Shown here: piece by piece, positions 4,495-10,830 of the stretch
Layout of the letters: every line of letters begins with the position of its first letter
Numbering within the stretch: the stretch's first letter is position 1
Assembly (NCBI GenBank): GCA_011050175.1
Contig: DRGF01000161.1
Location: 1 to 10,830 of the forward strand
DNA from: Thermococcus sp.
GTDB lineage: Archaea > Methanobacteriota_B > Thermococci > Thermococcales > Thermococcaceae
DNA: 10,830 bases
Direction: 5' to 3'
Position numbers and translations under genes: made by a program
The notes under the pieces: generated by a model
Told to the model about the DNA's origin: nothing
The model's input: only the letters and a program-made list of their open reading frames with translations
The model's database searches: none

Positions 4495-6720
4495 TCAGCC
4501 ATTCTTCTTCAGCTTGACAACCTGCTTCGCGAACTCCTCGAGGACTTCCTTCCTCATGCCCTCAAAGAACTTTATCGAGCCAGCGTAGCTGTGGCCTCCT
4601 CCCTCGATTCCGGCGCTCGGCAGGGCCTCCTGGAGCTTTGGAATTATCTCGTTGAGGTCGAAGTTGTAGGCGGCCATTCCGTCCGCGGCCCTGACCACCG
4701 CGAAGTCCGGCCCGTAGGCGAGCGTGAGTATCGGCGCGTCCTCGCCGTACTTCTCCTTGAAGTGGTCGTGGATGAGGCCCGAGAGCTTGCCCGGGCTCGG
4801 GTAGCTGAACTTCGGCGCGAAGAGCTCCACGTCGATTGTGTTGAACCTTATACCGTTCGGCAGGACGACGCTCTTGACGTGCGGCAGGGATGCCCTCAGG
4901 GCCTTCTCCTGCTTCTCCTTGACCTCCGGGTAGATGGCATCAACCAGCTGGCGGTGCCTCTGCAGGTTGCCCGTGAGGAGGAGAATCTCGTCTATTATAC
5001 CGTGCCCGTCCATGAACTTCCAGTAGAATGCCTCGTGGTCGATGACCTCGGCGATCTTCTTCAGGTCCTCCTCGTCGAGACCCTTGGCCTTCTTCGCTAT
5101 CTCAAGGTACTGGTAGAACTCCGGCGCCTTGCTCCTGTCGCCGGTTCCAGCTATTGCCGGCAGGTGTTTTATCCTGTCCTCGACCTCGGGGTTTATGAAG
5201 CGCGCCACTTCCGTCGCCAGCATCCCCGCGGTGAGTTCATAGTAGCCGCGCTGTATGTGGTGCGGGTTGACGTGCACATCGACGTAGTCATCGACCTTCG
5301 CCCTGTCCTCGCTCACCCACTCGCGCGGGTCGTGGTGGTCTATAACCACTATCGGGACGCCGTAGGCCTTTATCCTCTTGTACGCCGGAATGTCCTCGCT
5401 TGTCCCACCGTTGTCCACTATCACGACGAGGGGGAGCGGGTCTCCGAACTTCTCGTGGTCCTCGACCATGAAGATTATGTCCTTGAGGACATCCTCCAGC
5501 TCGTAGAAGGGCGCCCTGCTGGGTCTGCGCTTGAAGAGCTTCCACCTCGCCTGGGAGTCGGGTGATATCTCCTCTATCAGAGGGACTATCGCATACTCCA
5601 AAGCGAGGCCTGATGTGTACCCGTCGGCATCAGCGTGGTGCCTCAGGAGGATCGGCCTGCCCTCAAGGATTGCCCTGCGTATCATGAATGCGGCCTTCAT
5701 TATCCTGGGCTTGAGCTTTTCGAGAACCTCGCTCTGGACGAGGAAGCCAACGTCCTCTGGCTGGGCGCGCTTGTCGAGCTCCGCCTCTATCTGCTGCTTC
5801 ACCCTCGCGGCGTCCGGGCCCCAGAGCCTCGCCATGTCGCTGGTCTCGATCTGAATCTCACCGGAGTGGAAGGCTATCTTTCCGATTACCTCCACTATGT
5901 CGCCGACGTTTATGTTGGGATAGGCCCTAACACCCGGCGCCTCGAAGGCGGCCGCCCAGGTGATTCCGGTTCCGTCGGTTATCGTGAAGACCGTCGGCCC
6001 GCCGGTGACCTGGATCTGGGTCACCCTTCCCTGTATCCTCACGGTCTTACCTGCCATGTCCTTGCTGAGCTCGGCTATTGGGGTTACCGGAAGCTCCTTC
6101 TTGACGAGGACTTCCTTGTAGTGCTTGAGGGCGGACTCTATGAGGTCTACCTCCCTCTTGTCGGGCCTAACGTCGAGAACCTGAACGAGTATCTCCTCGC
6201 CCGGCTTGTACTCCCTGCCGCCGAGAAGGTCTTTCCTCTTAATAAGGCCGGTAACGTGGGGGTTAAGCTTGACGAAGACGCCAAAGCGCTCAACCCTGTC
6301 AATCACTCCCTTGTAAACGTTGCCTATCTCAACGTCCTCGTAGTCGCACGTCTTGTCGAGCACGTAAACGACCTTGTACTTCCTCAAACAGTCCGGGCAG
6401 ACCCAGGTGGTTTCCATACCCGGTTCCCAGGGCTCCTTCACCTTGCCGCAGATGTCACAGGCCAGGACGCGTCCGGTTCCACCACACGTTGGGCAGGTGT
6501 CATGAACCGGTACGACGCCCTTTCCGTGGCACTCAGGACAGGGTATCTCGTCGACCTCGTCTTCGACACCGATGTAGTCGAGATTGCGATAACCCTTAAG
6601 CTTCTCTCCAACCTTGAAATCTGCAGGAACGTAACCCCATCCCTCGCAAACTGGGCACTCCTTCTCGCTAACCTTAACCTTCCCGGTTCCATGGCACTCG
6701 GGACAATCCTTAACCGTCAT
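4495..6720 (-). CDS. RecJ-like DHH/DHHA1 nuclease with zinc-motif, S1 and OB domains (HAN-type)
   Basis: This 741-aa protein combines several nucleic-acid domains. Four DnaJ-type CxxCxGxG motifs lie at residues 6-13, 22-29, 61-68 and 76-83, with further CxxC pairs at 88-91 and 108-111, so several Zn2+ sites are expected. An S1 domain follows (about 131-200, with GVIDRVERFGVFVKL), then an OB fold (about 224-295). The DHH phosphoesterase core has motif I HHADADG (361-367), motif II D436-N437 and motif III D461-H462-H463. The DHHA1 domain ends with GGGH (707-710). All catalytic motifs are intact. This layout fits the archaeal RecJ-like group that includes Hef-associated nuclease (HAN), a 3'-5' exonuclease linked to stalled-fork repair, rather than GAN of the replisome. 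That assignment is from memory. GGGTGA stands before ATG 6720. The protein is cytoplasmic and divergent from a chemoreceptor. The DHH call is firm; the HAN subtype less so. Confidence 0.85.
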   Translation of the reverse strand: MTVKDCPECHGTGKVKVSEKECPVCEGWGYVPADFKVGEKLKGYRNLDYIGVEDEVDEIPCPECHGKGVVPVHDTCPTCGGTGRVLACDICGKVKEPWEPGMETTWVCPDCLRKYKVVYVLDKTCDYEDVEIGNVYKGVIDRVERFGVFVKLNPHVTGLIKRKDLLGGREYKPGEEILVQVLDVRPDKREVDLIESALKHYKEVLVKKELPVTPIAELSKDMAGKTVRIQGRVTQIQVTGGPTVFTITDGTGITWAAAFEAPGVRAYPNINVGDIVEVIGKIAFHSGEIQIETSDMARLWGPDAARVKQQIEAELDKRAQPEDVGFLVQSEVLEKLKPRIMKAAFMIRRAILEGRPILLRHHADADGYTSGLALEYAIVPLIEEISPDSQARWKLFKRRPSRAPFYELEDVLKDIIFMVEDHEKFGDPLPLVVIVDNGGTSEDIPAYKRIKAYGVPIVVIDHHDPREWVSEDRAKVDDYVDVHVNPHHIQRGYYELTAGMLATEVARFINPEVEDRIKHLPAIAGTGDRSKAPEFYQYLEIAKKAKGLDEEDLKKIAEVIDHEAFYWKFMDGHGIIDEILLLTGNLQRHRQLVDAIYPEVKEKQEKALRASLPHVKSVVLPNGIRFNTIDVELFAPKFSYPSPGKLSGLIHDHFKEKYGEDAPILTLAYGPDFAVVRAADGMAAYNFDLNEIIPKLQEALPSAGIEGGGHSYAGSIKFFEGMRKEVLEEFAKQVVKLKKNG

Positions 6721-6749
6721 CCTCTCACCCCGCTTAGGTTAAGGTTTTA

Positions 6750-6760
6750 GCTTAAAAACG
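6750..6760 (-). promoter_or_regulatory. Promoter TATA box of the DHH nuclease gene
   Basis: The minus strand reads CGTTTTTAAGC, centred 35 bp before ATG 6720, which gives a start near 6730 and a leader of about 10 nt that includes the GGTGA binding site. One arm of the inverted repeat (6765-6775) lies just 5 bp upstream, where the BRE and activator contacts would be. Confidence 0.5.
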
Positions 6761-6764
6761 TTAA

Positions 6765-6808
6765 GCAGGTTCGAATTTCTTGGCCCACATTTTGTAGTTC
6801 GAACCTAC
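6765..6808. repeat. Inverted repeat between nuclease and chemoreceptor promoters, candidate operator
   Basis: Left arm GCAGGTTCGAA (6765-6775) and right arm TTCGAACCTAC (6798-6808) are reverse complements at 10 of 11 positions, with a perfect 9-bp core (AGGTTCGAA / TTCGAACCT) and a 22-bp spacer. The arm centres are about 31 bp apart, roughly three helical turns. Each arm also holds the palindrome TTCGAA. The left arm abuts the nuclease TATA box; the right arm ends 20 bp before the chemoreceptor TATA box. Two operator half-sites for a regulator controlling one or both genes is the simplest reading. It does not fit the SurR motif GTTn3AAC or the TrmBL1 motif TATCACn5GTGATA as I recall them. Confidence 0.5.
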
Positions 6809-6828
6809 ACTATGCCCTACACAAATCG

Positions 6829-6836
6829 CTTAAAAG
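6829..6836 (+). promoter_or_regulatory. Probable TATA box of the chemoreceptor gene
   Basis: GCTTAAAAG begins here, preceded by ACAAATC, which resembles a BRE. It predicts transcription from about 6858 and a 5' leader of about 39 nt, longer than most leaders in this window. The leader ends with a strong ribosome binding site, GAGGTG at 6884-6889. Confidence 0.45.
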
Positions 6837-6896
6837 AATCATATGACACGGTTTTCACTGGTAATAACTACAGAACTGCCGAAGAGGTGGTGAACT

Positions 6897-9125
6897 TTGA
6901 GGTTTAGGCAAAAGCTGTATTTGGTTGTCTTCGGGACTGTCCTCGTCATAATGCTTGTTATGGCATTTGCCCAAGTTAGGGGAATTGAGAAAATGGGTAA
7001 CTCAATGGAGAAAACAATGGGACCAACGATGAAGGAGCAGGCAAAGAAAATTGCTCTTCTCGAAAGCGAGAAGTATGCCCTCATGATCGATGAAAGACTT
7101 CACCCCCTCAAGCTTGTAGCGGAGTCCTATGGCAGTTCAATAGGAACCGAGTACATGATGGAGGAATACATACCCCATTACTCACAAATGGATACTTTCT
7201 GGAACATCGTTGAGAAGAAGCTGAAAGAGCTGAAGGCCTCTGATGGCTCCATAATAAACGCCTACTATGCCGACAGGAGTGGGAGACTGGAGATAATTCC
7301 CCCTGCAGAACTCCCCCCTAATTACAACGCAACTAAGTCCACTTGGTACATCCAGGCGGTGAATGAAGGTTCATTCTGGATGGAACCATACACCGATATA
7401 GTCACGAACAAGACCGTCATAAGCTACATAACCCCCGTCTACTACAACGGAGATTTGAAGGGTGTTCTTGGCATTGACATTGACTTCTCGTTCCTTTACA
7501 AAGAAATGACCTCGGCCAGAATCGGTCAGACCGGCTACCTTTTCGCCATAGGCCCCGACGGAACTGTTGTAATTCATCCCGACAGGGAGCTAATTGGCAA
7601 TATGAACATCCTCACCGAGGAGGGCTACTCCCAGCTCGCCAGTGCAGTAACCAACGAAGAGAAAGGCGTTGTTGAGACAGAACTCGACGGAAAGGTAGTG
7701 GTTATGGCCTTTGCGAGGAGCGAGATTACCGGCTGGACAATAGTCGCAGTTGCTCCAGAGGACGAGCTCATTGGCGCGCTCGTGACTTCCCTCAACAACG
7801 CAAAGTCTGAGGCATCAAAGAACCTCGTCTTCAGCATTGGCTTGGCAACCCTTATCGCGTTTGGCCTTGTACTTGCCGGAGTTCAGTACCTCAAACAAGC
7901 TCTGAAACCTATAGACAAACTCACAAACACTGCAGAGCTGATAGCTGAGGGGAAGCTTGAGGATGCAAGGAAGGTAGTCGGCTCAATAAACTACCCGTAT
8001 CGCGATGACGAGATTGGAAAGCTCATCACGGCCTTTGAGGCAATCTCGCGGGATATGATTGGAACCCTTAACGGTGTTATTCAGAAACTTGAACGTTTGG
8101 CAGAGGGTGATTTAAGCAATGGCTTGAGCATTGAGGCCAGAGGAGACCTGCAGGACATAATAAACGCTCTACGTGAGACCTCCACCCGGATGAGGACACT
8201 GATAGGGAACATCCGCCGCATCGGTCTTCTTCTTGACCAGCAGGCGAGCGTGCTGGCCAGGATCTCCGAGAACGTCCACGGTTCAGTGGAGCACGTCAGT
8301 GATGCAATAGGCCAAGTAAGTATCGAGGCCCAGAGACAGCAGGAAAGCATCAACGAGATTACCGAGGGAATGCGCATTGTTTCTCAGGTAACCGAGGATA
8401 CCTACAATATAATGGAAGAGTTTGAGAGGGCGGTTAAGGAAGTGACGAGGATTGCCTCCGAGGGCAGAAAGAAGGGAGATTCGGCGGTACGTGATGTGGA
8501 GAGCATTAAGCGTTCAATGGACTTTATTGACGAGGCAGTGAGGGCAGTAAACGAGATGAGCAAGAACATAGGAGAAATAACTCAGACGATAGGCAGTATT
8601 GCCGAACAGACAAACCTCCTTGCACTGAACGCTGCTATCGAGGCGGCCCGCGCCGGCGAGGCCGGAAAGGGATTCGCAGTGGTTGCCCAAGAAATCCGCA
8701 GTCTGGCTGAGGAAAGCAAAGAGGCCGCTGAAACAATACGGGAAATCATAGCAGAGATGGACAAGAAAGTTGGAAGGGCCGTGGAGGAGACGAAAAAAGG
8801 TGTTGACATAGTCTCGAACTCGACAGAGACCCTCAATGAGAGCCTCGGTTACCTAGGCCACATAGCAGAGATGATAAGCTCAATTGGCGACAGAGTTTCG
8901 GAAGTCAAGGAGCAGTCCGAGAGAACCAAAGAAGAGGTAGAAAAAGCCCTGAGGGCCATTGAGAACCTCGTCGCAAGTGCAGAGGAGACGACAGCCTCAG
9001 CGGAGGAGGTTCACTCCACGATACAGGAGCAGAGGGCGGAGATAGAGGTTTTAAGAGAGGAGGCCAAAAAGCTTAAAGAGATAGCGAGGGAGCTCCGCGA
9101 GAATGTGGAGCAGTTCCGCCTCTAA
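6897..9125 (+). CDS. Methyl-accepting chemotaxis protein (dCache-HAMP-MCP signal)
   Basis: This 742-aa chemoreceptor senses a ligand outside the cell and signals through CheA/CheW to the archaellum. Membrane helix 1 is about residues 8-27 and helix 2 about 309-332. Between them lies a double-Cache domain with W150-Y151, P164-Y165-x-D167 and GVLGIDIDF. HAMP-like helices follow (about 332-440, perhaps two in tandem), then a long coiled coil. Its hairpin tip, AEQTNLLALNAAIEAARAGEAGKGFAVVA (569-597), is the invariant CheA/CheW contact. Glu-rich pairs such as EESKEAAE and SAEETTASAEE are likely methylation sites. No C-terminal pentapeptide tether is present. The start is TTG at 6897: an in-frame TGA stands at 6891 and GAGGTG lies 7 nt upstream, so no earlier start is possible. 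The next in-frame ATG (6951) would cut into helix 1. No che genes are nearby, so it is an orphan receptor; its ligand is unknown. Confidence 0.93.
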   Translation: MRFRQKLYLVVFGTVLVIMLVMAFAQVRGIEKMGNSMEKTMGPTMKEQAKKIALLESEKYALMIDERLHPLKLVAESYGSSIGTEYMMEEYIPHYSQMDTFWNIVEKKLKELKASDGSIINAYYADRSGRLEIIPPAELPPNYNATKSTWYIQAVNEGSFWMEPYTDIVTNKTVISYITPVYYNGDLKGVLGIDIDFSFLYKEMTSARIGQTGYLFAIGPDGTVVIHPDRELIGNMNILTEEGYSQLASAVTNEEKGVVETELDGKVVVMAFARSEITGWTIVAVAPEDELIGALVTSLNNAKSEASKNLVFSIGLATLIAFGLVLAGVQYLKQALKPIDKLTNTAELIAEGKLEDARKVVGSINYPYRDDEIGKLITAFEAISRDMIGTLNGVIQKLERLAEGDLSNGLSIEARGDLQDIINALRETSTRMRTLIGNIRRIGLLLDQQASVLARISENVHGSVEHVSDAIGQVSIEAQRQQESINEITEGMRIVSQVTEDTYNIMEEFERAVKEVTRIASEGRKKGDSAVRDVESIKRSMDFIDEAVRAVNEMSKNIGEITQTIGSIAEQTNLLALNAAIEAARAGEAGKGFAVVAQEIRSLAEESKEAAETIREIIAEMDKKVGRAVEETKKGVDIVSNSTETLNESLGYLGHIAEMISSIGDRVSEVKEQSERTKEEVEKALRAIENLVASAEETTASAEEVHSTIQEQRAEIEVLREEAKKLKEIARELRENVEQFRL

Positions 9126-9147
9126 TCTTTTCTCTAATCTTTTTTCT
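9121..9147 (+). terminator. Repeated T-rich terminator after the chemoreceptor gene
   Basis: TCTAATCTTTT occurs twice in tandem, at 9121-9131 (overlapping the last codons and the TAA stop) and 9133-9143, and the second copy extends to a T6 run (9140-9145). No stem is seen. This fits a Thermococcales oligo-T terminator, possibly with two stop points. Confidence 0.55.
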
Positions 9148-9403
9148 GTTCCTTTAAAAAGCCACAAGACAGTCCAAAAATTTAAAAGAGAGAAATCAGT
9201 TGGGGGACTTCATAACCTCTGCAACGGCCATTGCGGTCTCGCGGTAGGTCTTGGAACGCTGTATCGTTGATGATGAACGAATAAACGTCCTCCGCGACCT
9301 GAACTGCGGGGCCGTTATAGAGACCTCTTTGGACACCGAAACGGAACGAACAAAGCGATATCCGTCCACACCCTGCCCTACAAAAAATCTTTCGTCCGAC
9401 AGA
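9148..9403. other. Stretch without a convincing gene; possible decayed coding remnant
   Basis: Between the chemoreceptor terminator and the stop of the second MFS gene I find no gene with a start, ribosome site and normal codon use. On the minus strand an open frame ending at 9196 finishes with KTYRETAMAVAEVMKSPN; its last 18 codons look normal for this genome, but upstream it holds three TCA in a row and several CGT codons, unlike its neighbours. The frame continuing past the MFS stop and a plus-strand frame from 9251 look equally plausible, which suggests none is intact. T-rich sequence on the minus strand (about 9176-9193) could end transcription coming from the MFS gene. A decayed gene end is possible but unproven. 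Confidence 0.3.
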
Positions 9404-10582
9404 CTAGGCAGACGGTGGCTCATAACCTTTTGTCTCTGTCCCGCTGAAGAAGTTCCAGAACACAACCATCGAGAGTGCGTAAAGGGACGCTGTGATGAGG
9501 AACGGCCAAGTGAGGGATACATCAAAAAGCCTGCCGCCTATGTACTGGCCTATTCCGTAAGTGACCGTCCAGGCGAGGTTGTTCAGGGCCATTACCGTCG
9601 AACGCTCCTCCTTTGAAAAGAAGCCCATCATGAATGCGTTCCATATGGGGTCGACTATGTTCATGAGGATCGTCCTGATGATGTAGATTATGGCCGCCAC
9701 TATGAAAGTGGGTGAGAACGGCATCGCCGCTATCAGGAAGCTGGCGCTCCCGTTGAAGGAGACGATGGTTCTGACACTGCCGAGCCTGTCCGCTATCATC
9801 GGGAGCACAAACATGCCGAGACCCATTATAAACTGCTGGAGGGCAAAGAGCCAGCCTATACTTTCAAGGCTCGTGCCGAAGCGCTGGTTAAAGTAGAGGC
9901 CCATGTAAGGGATAGTAACACCGGCGCCGAGGCCAATGAGGGCACTCGGAAGGGCGAAGCGGCCGATTCTGAGGAGCAGTTTCCTATTGACGTTAAGCCT
10001 CCTATCCGTGTTTGCCAGAACGGACTTCACAAAGAGCACGAGAACGAATCTGATCGGGAGTATAATGAGAGCCAGCGCAAAGACCTCGCGGTAGCTTAAG
10101 TACCCCGGCAGAAAGCCGGCTAAAAGGAAGCCCACCGCGGAGCCTATCGTTCCCGTCGCGGACGAGAGGCTAAATAGATAGTGCCTCTTCTCGTCGCTAA
10201 CTTCACCGCTCAGCAGGGCCATGTAGGAGGGACTCTCAAAGGCGATGCCCATCCCTATGAGCACACCGCCTAGAGCGAGCATGACTATCGAAGGATACAT
10301 AACCTGCACGAACCTGCCCAGGAGCATCAGTGAAATTCCAAGAAGAACCGCCCTCTTGTAGCCCATCCTCGTGCCGAGGGGGCCTGAGAAGAAGAGAACG
10401 CTCGCCTGGGCCAGGGTGGAAAGGGAAAAGACTATGCCGATGCCAGTGTAGTCAAAGCCGAGGGATTTTAGATAGAACGGGAAGATGAACCAGGCCATGT
10501 TGTCCCCTAGCCATGATATAAACGAGTAAACCACGAGCAGCCATGCATCCCTTGTAAATCCCCTGTAATTCTGCAGCGACAT
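9404..10582 (-). CDS. Major facilitator superfamily (MFS) transporter
   Basis: This 392-aa protein has about twelve membrane helices and the MFS two-halves layout. It opens with a short cytoplasmic tail (MSLQNYRGFTRDAW), then helix 1. The motif A loop after helix 2 is GPLGTRMGYKR (67-77), where the usual Asp is a Thr (T71). The matching loop in the second half, PMIADRLGSVR, keeps its Asp. The second half starts with GLGAGVTIPYMGLYF, a Gly-rich helix typical of this group. The cytoplasmic C-terminus ends GTETKGYEPPSA. It shares little obvious sequence with the MFS protein at 2658, so the two are not recent duplicates. ATG 10582 is 27 bp from the centre of a strong TATA box, so the mRNA is probably leaderless. 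The substrate is unknown; efflux or solute uptake are both possible. Confidence 0.87.
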   Translation of the reverse strand: MSLQNYRGFTRDAWLLVVYSFISWLGDNMAWFIFPFYLKSLGFDYTGIGIVFSLSTLAQASVLFFSGPLGTRMGYKRAVLLGISLMLLGRFVQVMYPSIVMLALGGVLIGMGIAFESPSYMALLSGEVSDEKRHYLFSLSSATGTIGSAVGFLLAGFLPGYLSYREVFALALIILPIRFVLVLFVKSVLANTDRRLNVNRKLLLRIGRFALPSALIGLGAGVTIPYMGLYFNQRFGTSLESIGWLFALQQFIMGLGMFVLPMIADRLGSVRTIVSFNGSASFLIAAMPFSPTFIVAAIIYIIRTILMNIVDPIWNAFMMGFFSKEERSTVMALNNLAWTVTYGIGQYIGGRLFDVSLTWPFLITASLYALSMVVFWNFFSGTETKGYEPPSA

Positions 10583-10604
10583 AAACGTTCAGATTTCCAT
10601 CGAG

Positions 10605-10613
10605 TATATAAAC
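10605..10613 (-). promoter_or_regulatory. Strong TATA box of the second MFS gene
   Basis: The minus strand reads GTTTATATA preceded by CCCAAA, close to the archaeal BRE/TATA consensus and the best promoter in the window. Its centre is about 27 bp from ATG 10582, which puts the transcription start at or within 2 nt of the start codon. Confidence 0.65.
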
Positions 10614-10673
10614 TTTGGGATGAGGAGGTACAGAACGCGTATCAAGGGGTACCAGCCAAATGCATCCCTCAAC

Positions 10674-10681
10674 TTTATAAT
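10674..10681 (+). promoter_or_regulatory. TATA box for the right-edge gene and/or small RNA
   Basis: TTTATAAT lies with its centre about 29 bp before position 10707, so transcription should begin near 10704. That is 3 nt before both the first ATG and the candidate C box. No ribosome binding site stands between, consistent with a leaderless mRNA or a small-RNA start. Confidence 0.5.
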
Positions 10682-10706
10682 GAGGATAACCAAAAGATAG
10701 AGCGCG

Positions 10707-10753
10707 ATGATGAGTGAATCCAATGCTGATGGAATGATGAACCCCGAACCTGA
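10707..10753 (+). ncRNA. Candidate C/D box sRNA overlapping the start of a gene
   Basis: The order of boxes matches an archaeal C/D guide RNA: C box ATGATGA (10707-10713), a 12-nt guide GTGAATCCAATG, D' box CTGA (10726-10729), a 4-nt spacer, C' box ATGATGA (10734-10740), a 9-nt guide ACCCCGAAC and D box CTGA (10750-10753). A TATA box predicts transcription from about 10704. By the fifth-nucleotide rule the D' guide would direct methylation of a G in a target reading CATTGGATTCAC. Against it: the second guide is shorter than the usual 10-12 nt, the terminal stem is poor, and ATGATG also arises from start codons of the overlapping reading frame. I could not place either target in rRNA. Confidence 0.3.
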
Positions 10754-10830
10754 GCACGGGACTGAATATGAGAGGCAGGCGAGAATGGAGAAACGTCTTG
10801 ATGAGCTTTATCAAAGTATCGAAGAGCTGA
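10707..10830 (+). CDS. N-terminus of an unidentified helical protein, cut by the window edge
   Basis: An open frame of 41 codons runs off the right edge. After a Met/Asn/Pro/Glu-rich start (MMSESNADGMMNPEPEHG) it becomes a charged helix, TEYERQARMEKRLDELYQSI, with heptad-like spacing of hydrophobic residues that suggests a coiled coil. I do not recognise the family. Starts at 10707, 10710, 10734 and 10737 are all ATG; none has a ribosome binding site. The TATA box at 10674-10681 predicts transcription from about 10704, so a leaderless start at 10707 is favoured. It is divergent from the second MFS gene. The first 47 nt also carry the C/D-box-like pattern; if that is a real RNA, the protein may start later (10734). 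Confidence 0.55.
   Translation, partial: MMSESNADGMMNPEPEHGTEYERQARMEKRLDELYQSIEEL

Noticed and set aside
4468-6750. Two long plus-strand open frames (365 and 371 aa) antisense to the DHH nuclease
   Set aside because: They lie wholly opposite a gene with intact conserved motifs, have no ribosome binding sites, and are low-complexity in Leu/Val/Arg/Glu as expected from reversed GC-rich codons.
6744-6817. A complete tRNA gene around the T-arm-like hairpin
   Set aside because: No acceptor stem pairing with 6810-6816, no D-arm, and no anticodon stem are found upstream; the region is occupied by the nuclease promoter.
9270-9302. Another C-box-like ATGATGA followed by CTGA
   Set aside because: The gap of 22 nt is too long for a guide, and no C' or D box follows.
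9251-9616. Plus-strand 121-aa open frame opposite the MFS 3' end
   Set aside because: It needs a TTG start without a good ribosome site, and over half lies antisense to the MFS gene.
10620-10700. A 26-aa basic open frame (MRRYRTRIKGYQPNASLNFI...) between the last two genes
   Set aside because: It has no ribosome site, the nearest TATA box is only about 11 bp upstream, and it overlaps two promoters.

Overview
The window looks like chromosomal DNA from a hyperthermophilic archaeon of the Thermococcales, most likely Thermococcus. The evidence is the compact layout on both strands, Lys/Glu-rich proteins with heavy AGG/AGA and ATA use, archaeal TATA boxes about 25 nt before inferred transcription starts, GGTGAT/GGAGG ribosome binding sites, T-tract terminators and archaeal families (DUF2240, a RecJ-like DHH nuclease with DnaJ-type zinc motifs). 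This is judged from sequence alone; no database search was run.

Left part (1-2600). A gene cut by the left edge (minus) diverges from an AI-2E/PerM-type membrane permease (plus). The permease converges on, and overlaps by 74 bp, a nicotinamidase (minus) with a complete Asp-Lys-Cys active site. Next come a DUF2240 winged-helix-like protein (minus) and, divergent from it across one AT-rich box, a hotdog-fold thioesterase (plus).

Middle (2600-6760). An MFS transporter (plus) is followed by three minus-strand genes: two small unrecognised proteins (71 and 84 aa) and, upstream of them, a 741-aa zinc-motif/S1/OB/DHH/DHHA1 protein. Its architecture matches the RecJ-like nucleases of archaeal DNA repair, in particular the Hef-associated nuclease group.

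Right part (6760-10830). The nuclease diverges from a dCache-HAMP-MCP chemoreceptor (plus, TTG start). A near-perfect inverted repeat built on TTCGAACCT sits between their promoters. The receptor ends at a repeated T-rich terminator. A short stretch with no convincing gene follows, then a second MFS transporter (minus, probably leaderless). At the right edge a plus-strand gene begins; its first codons also form a C/D-box-sRNA-like arrangement.

The genes do not form one pathway. They are mostly single-gene units with their own promoters: membrane transport (three), NAD salvage, acyl-CoA or similar thioester hydrolysis, DNA repair and environmental sensing. I see no CRISPR array, insertion sequence, rRNA or complete tRNA. 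The best leads for something undescribed are the C/D-like element at the right edge, the inverted repeat between nuclease and chemoreceptor, and the two small genes beside the nuclease.
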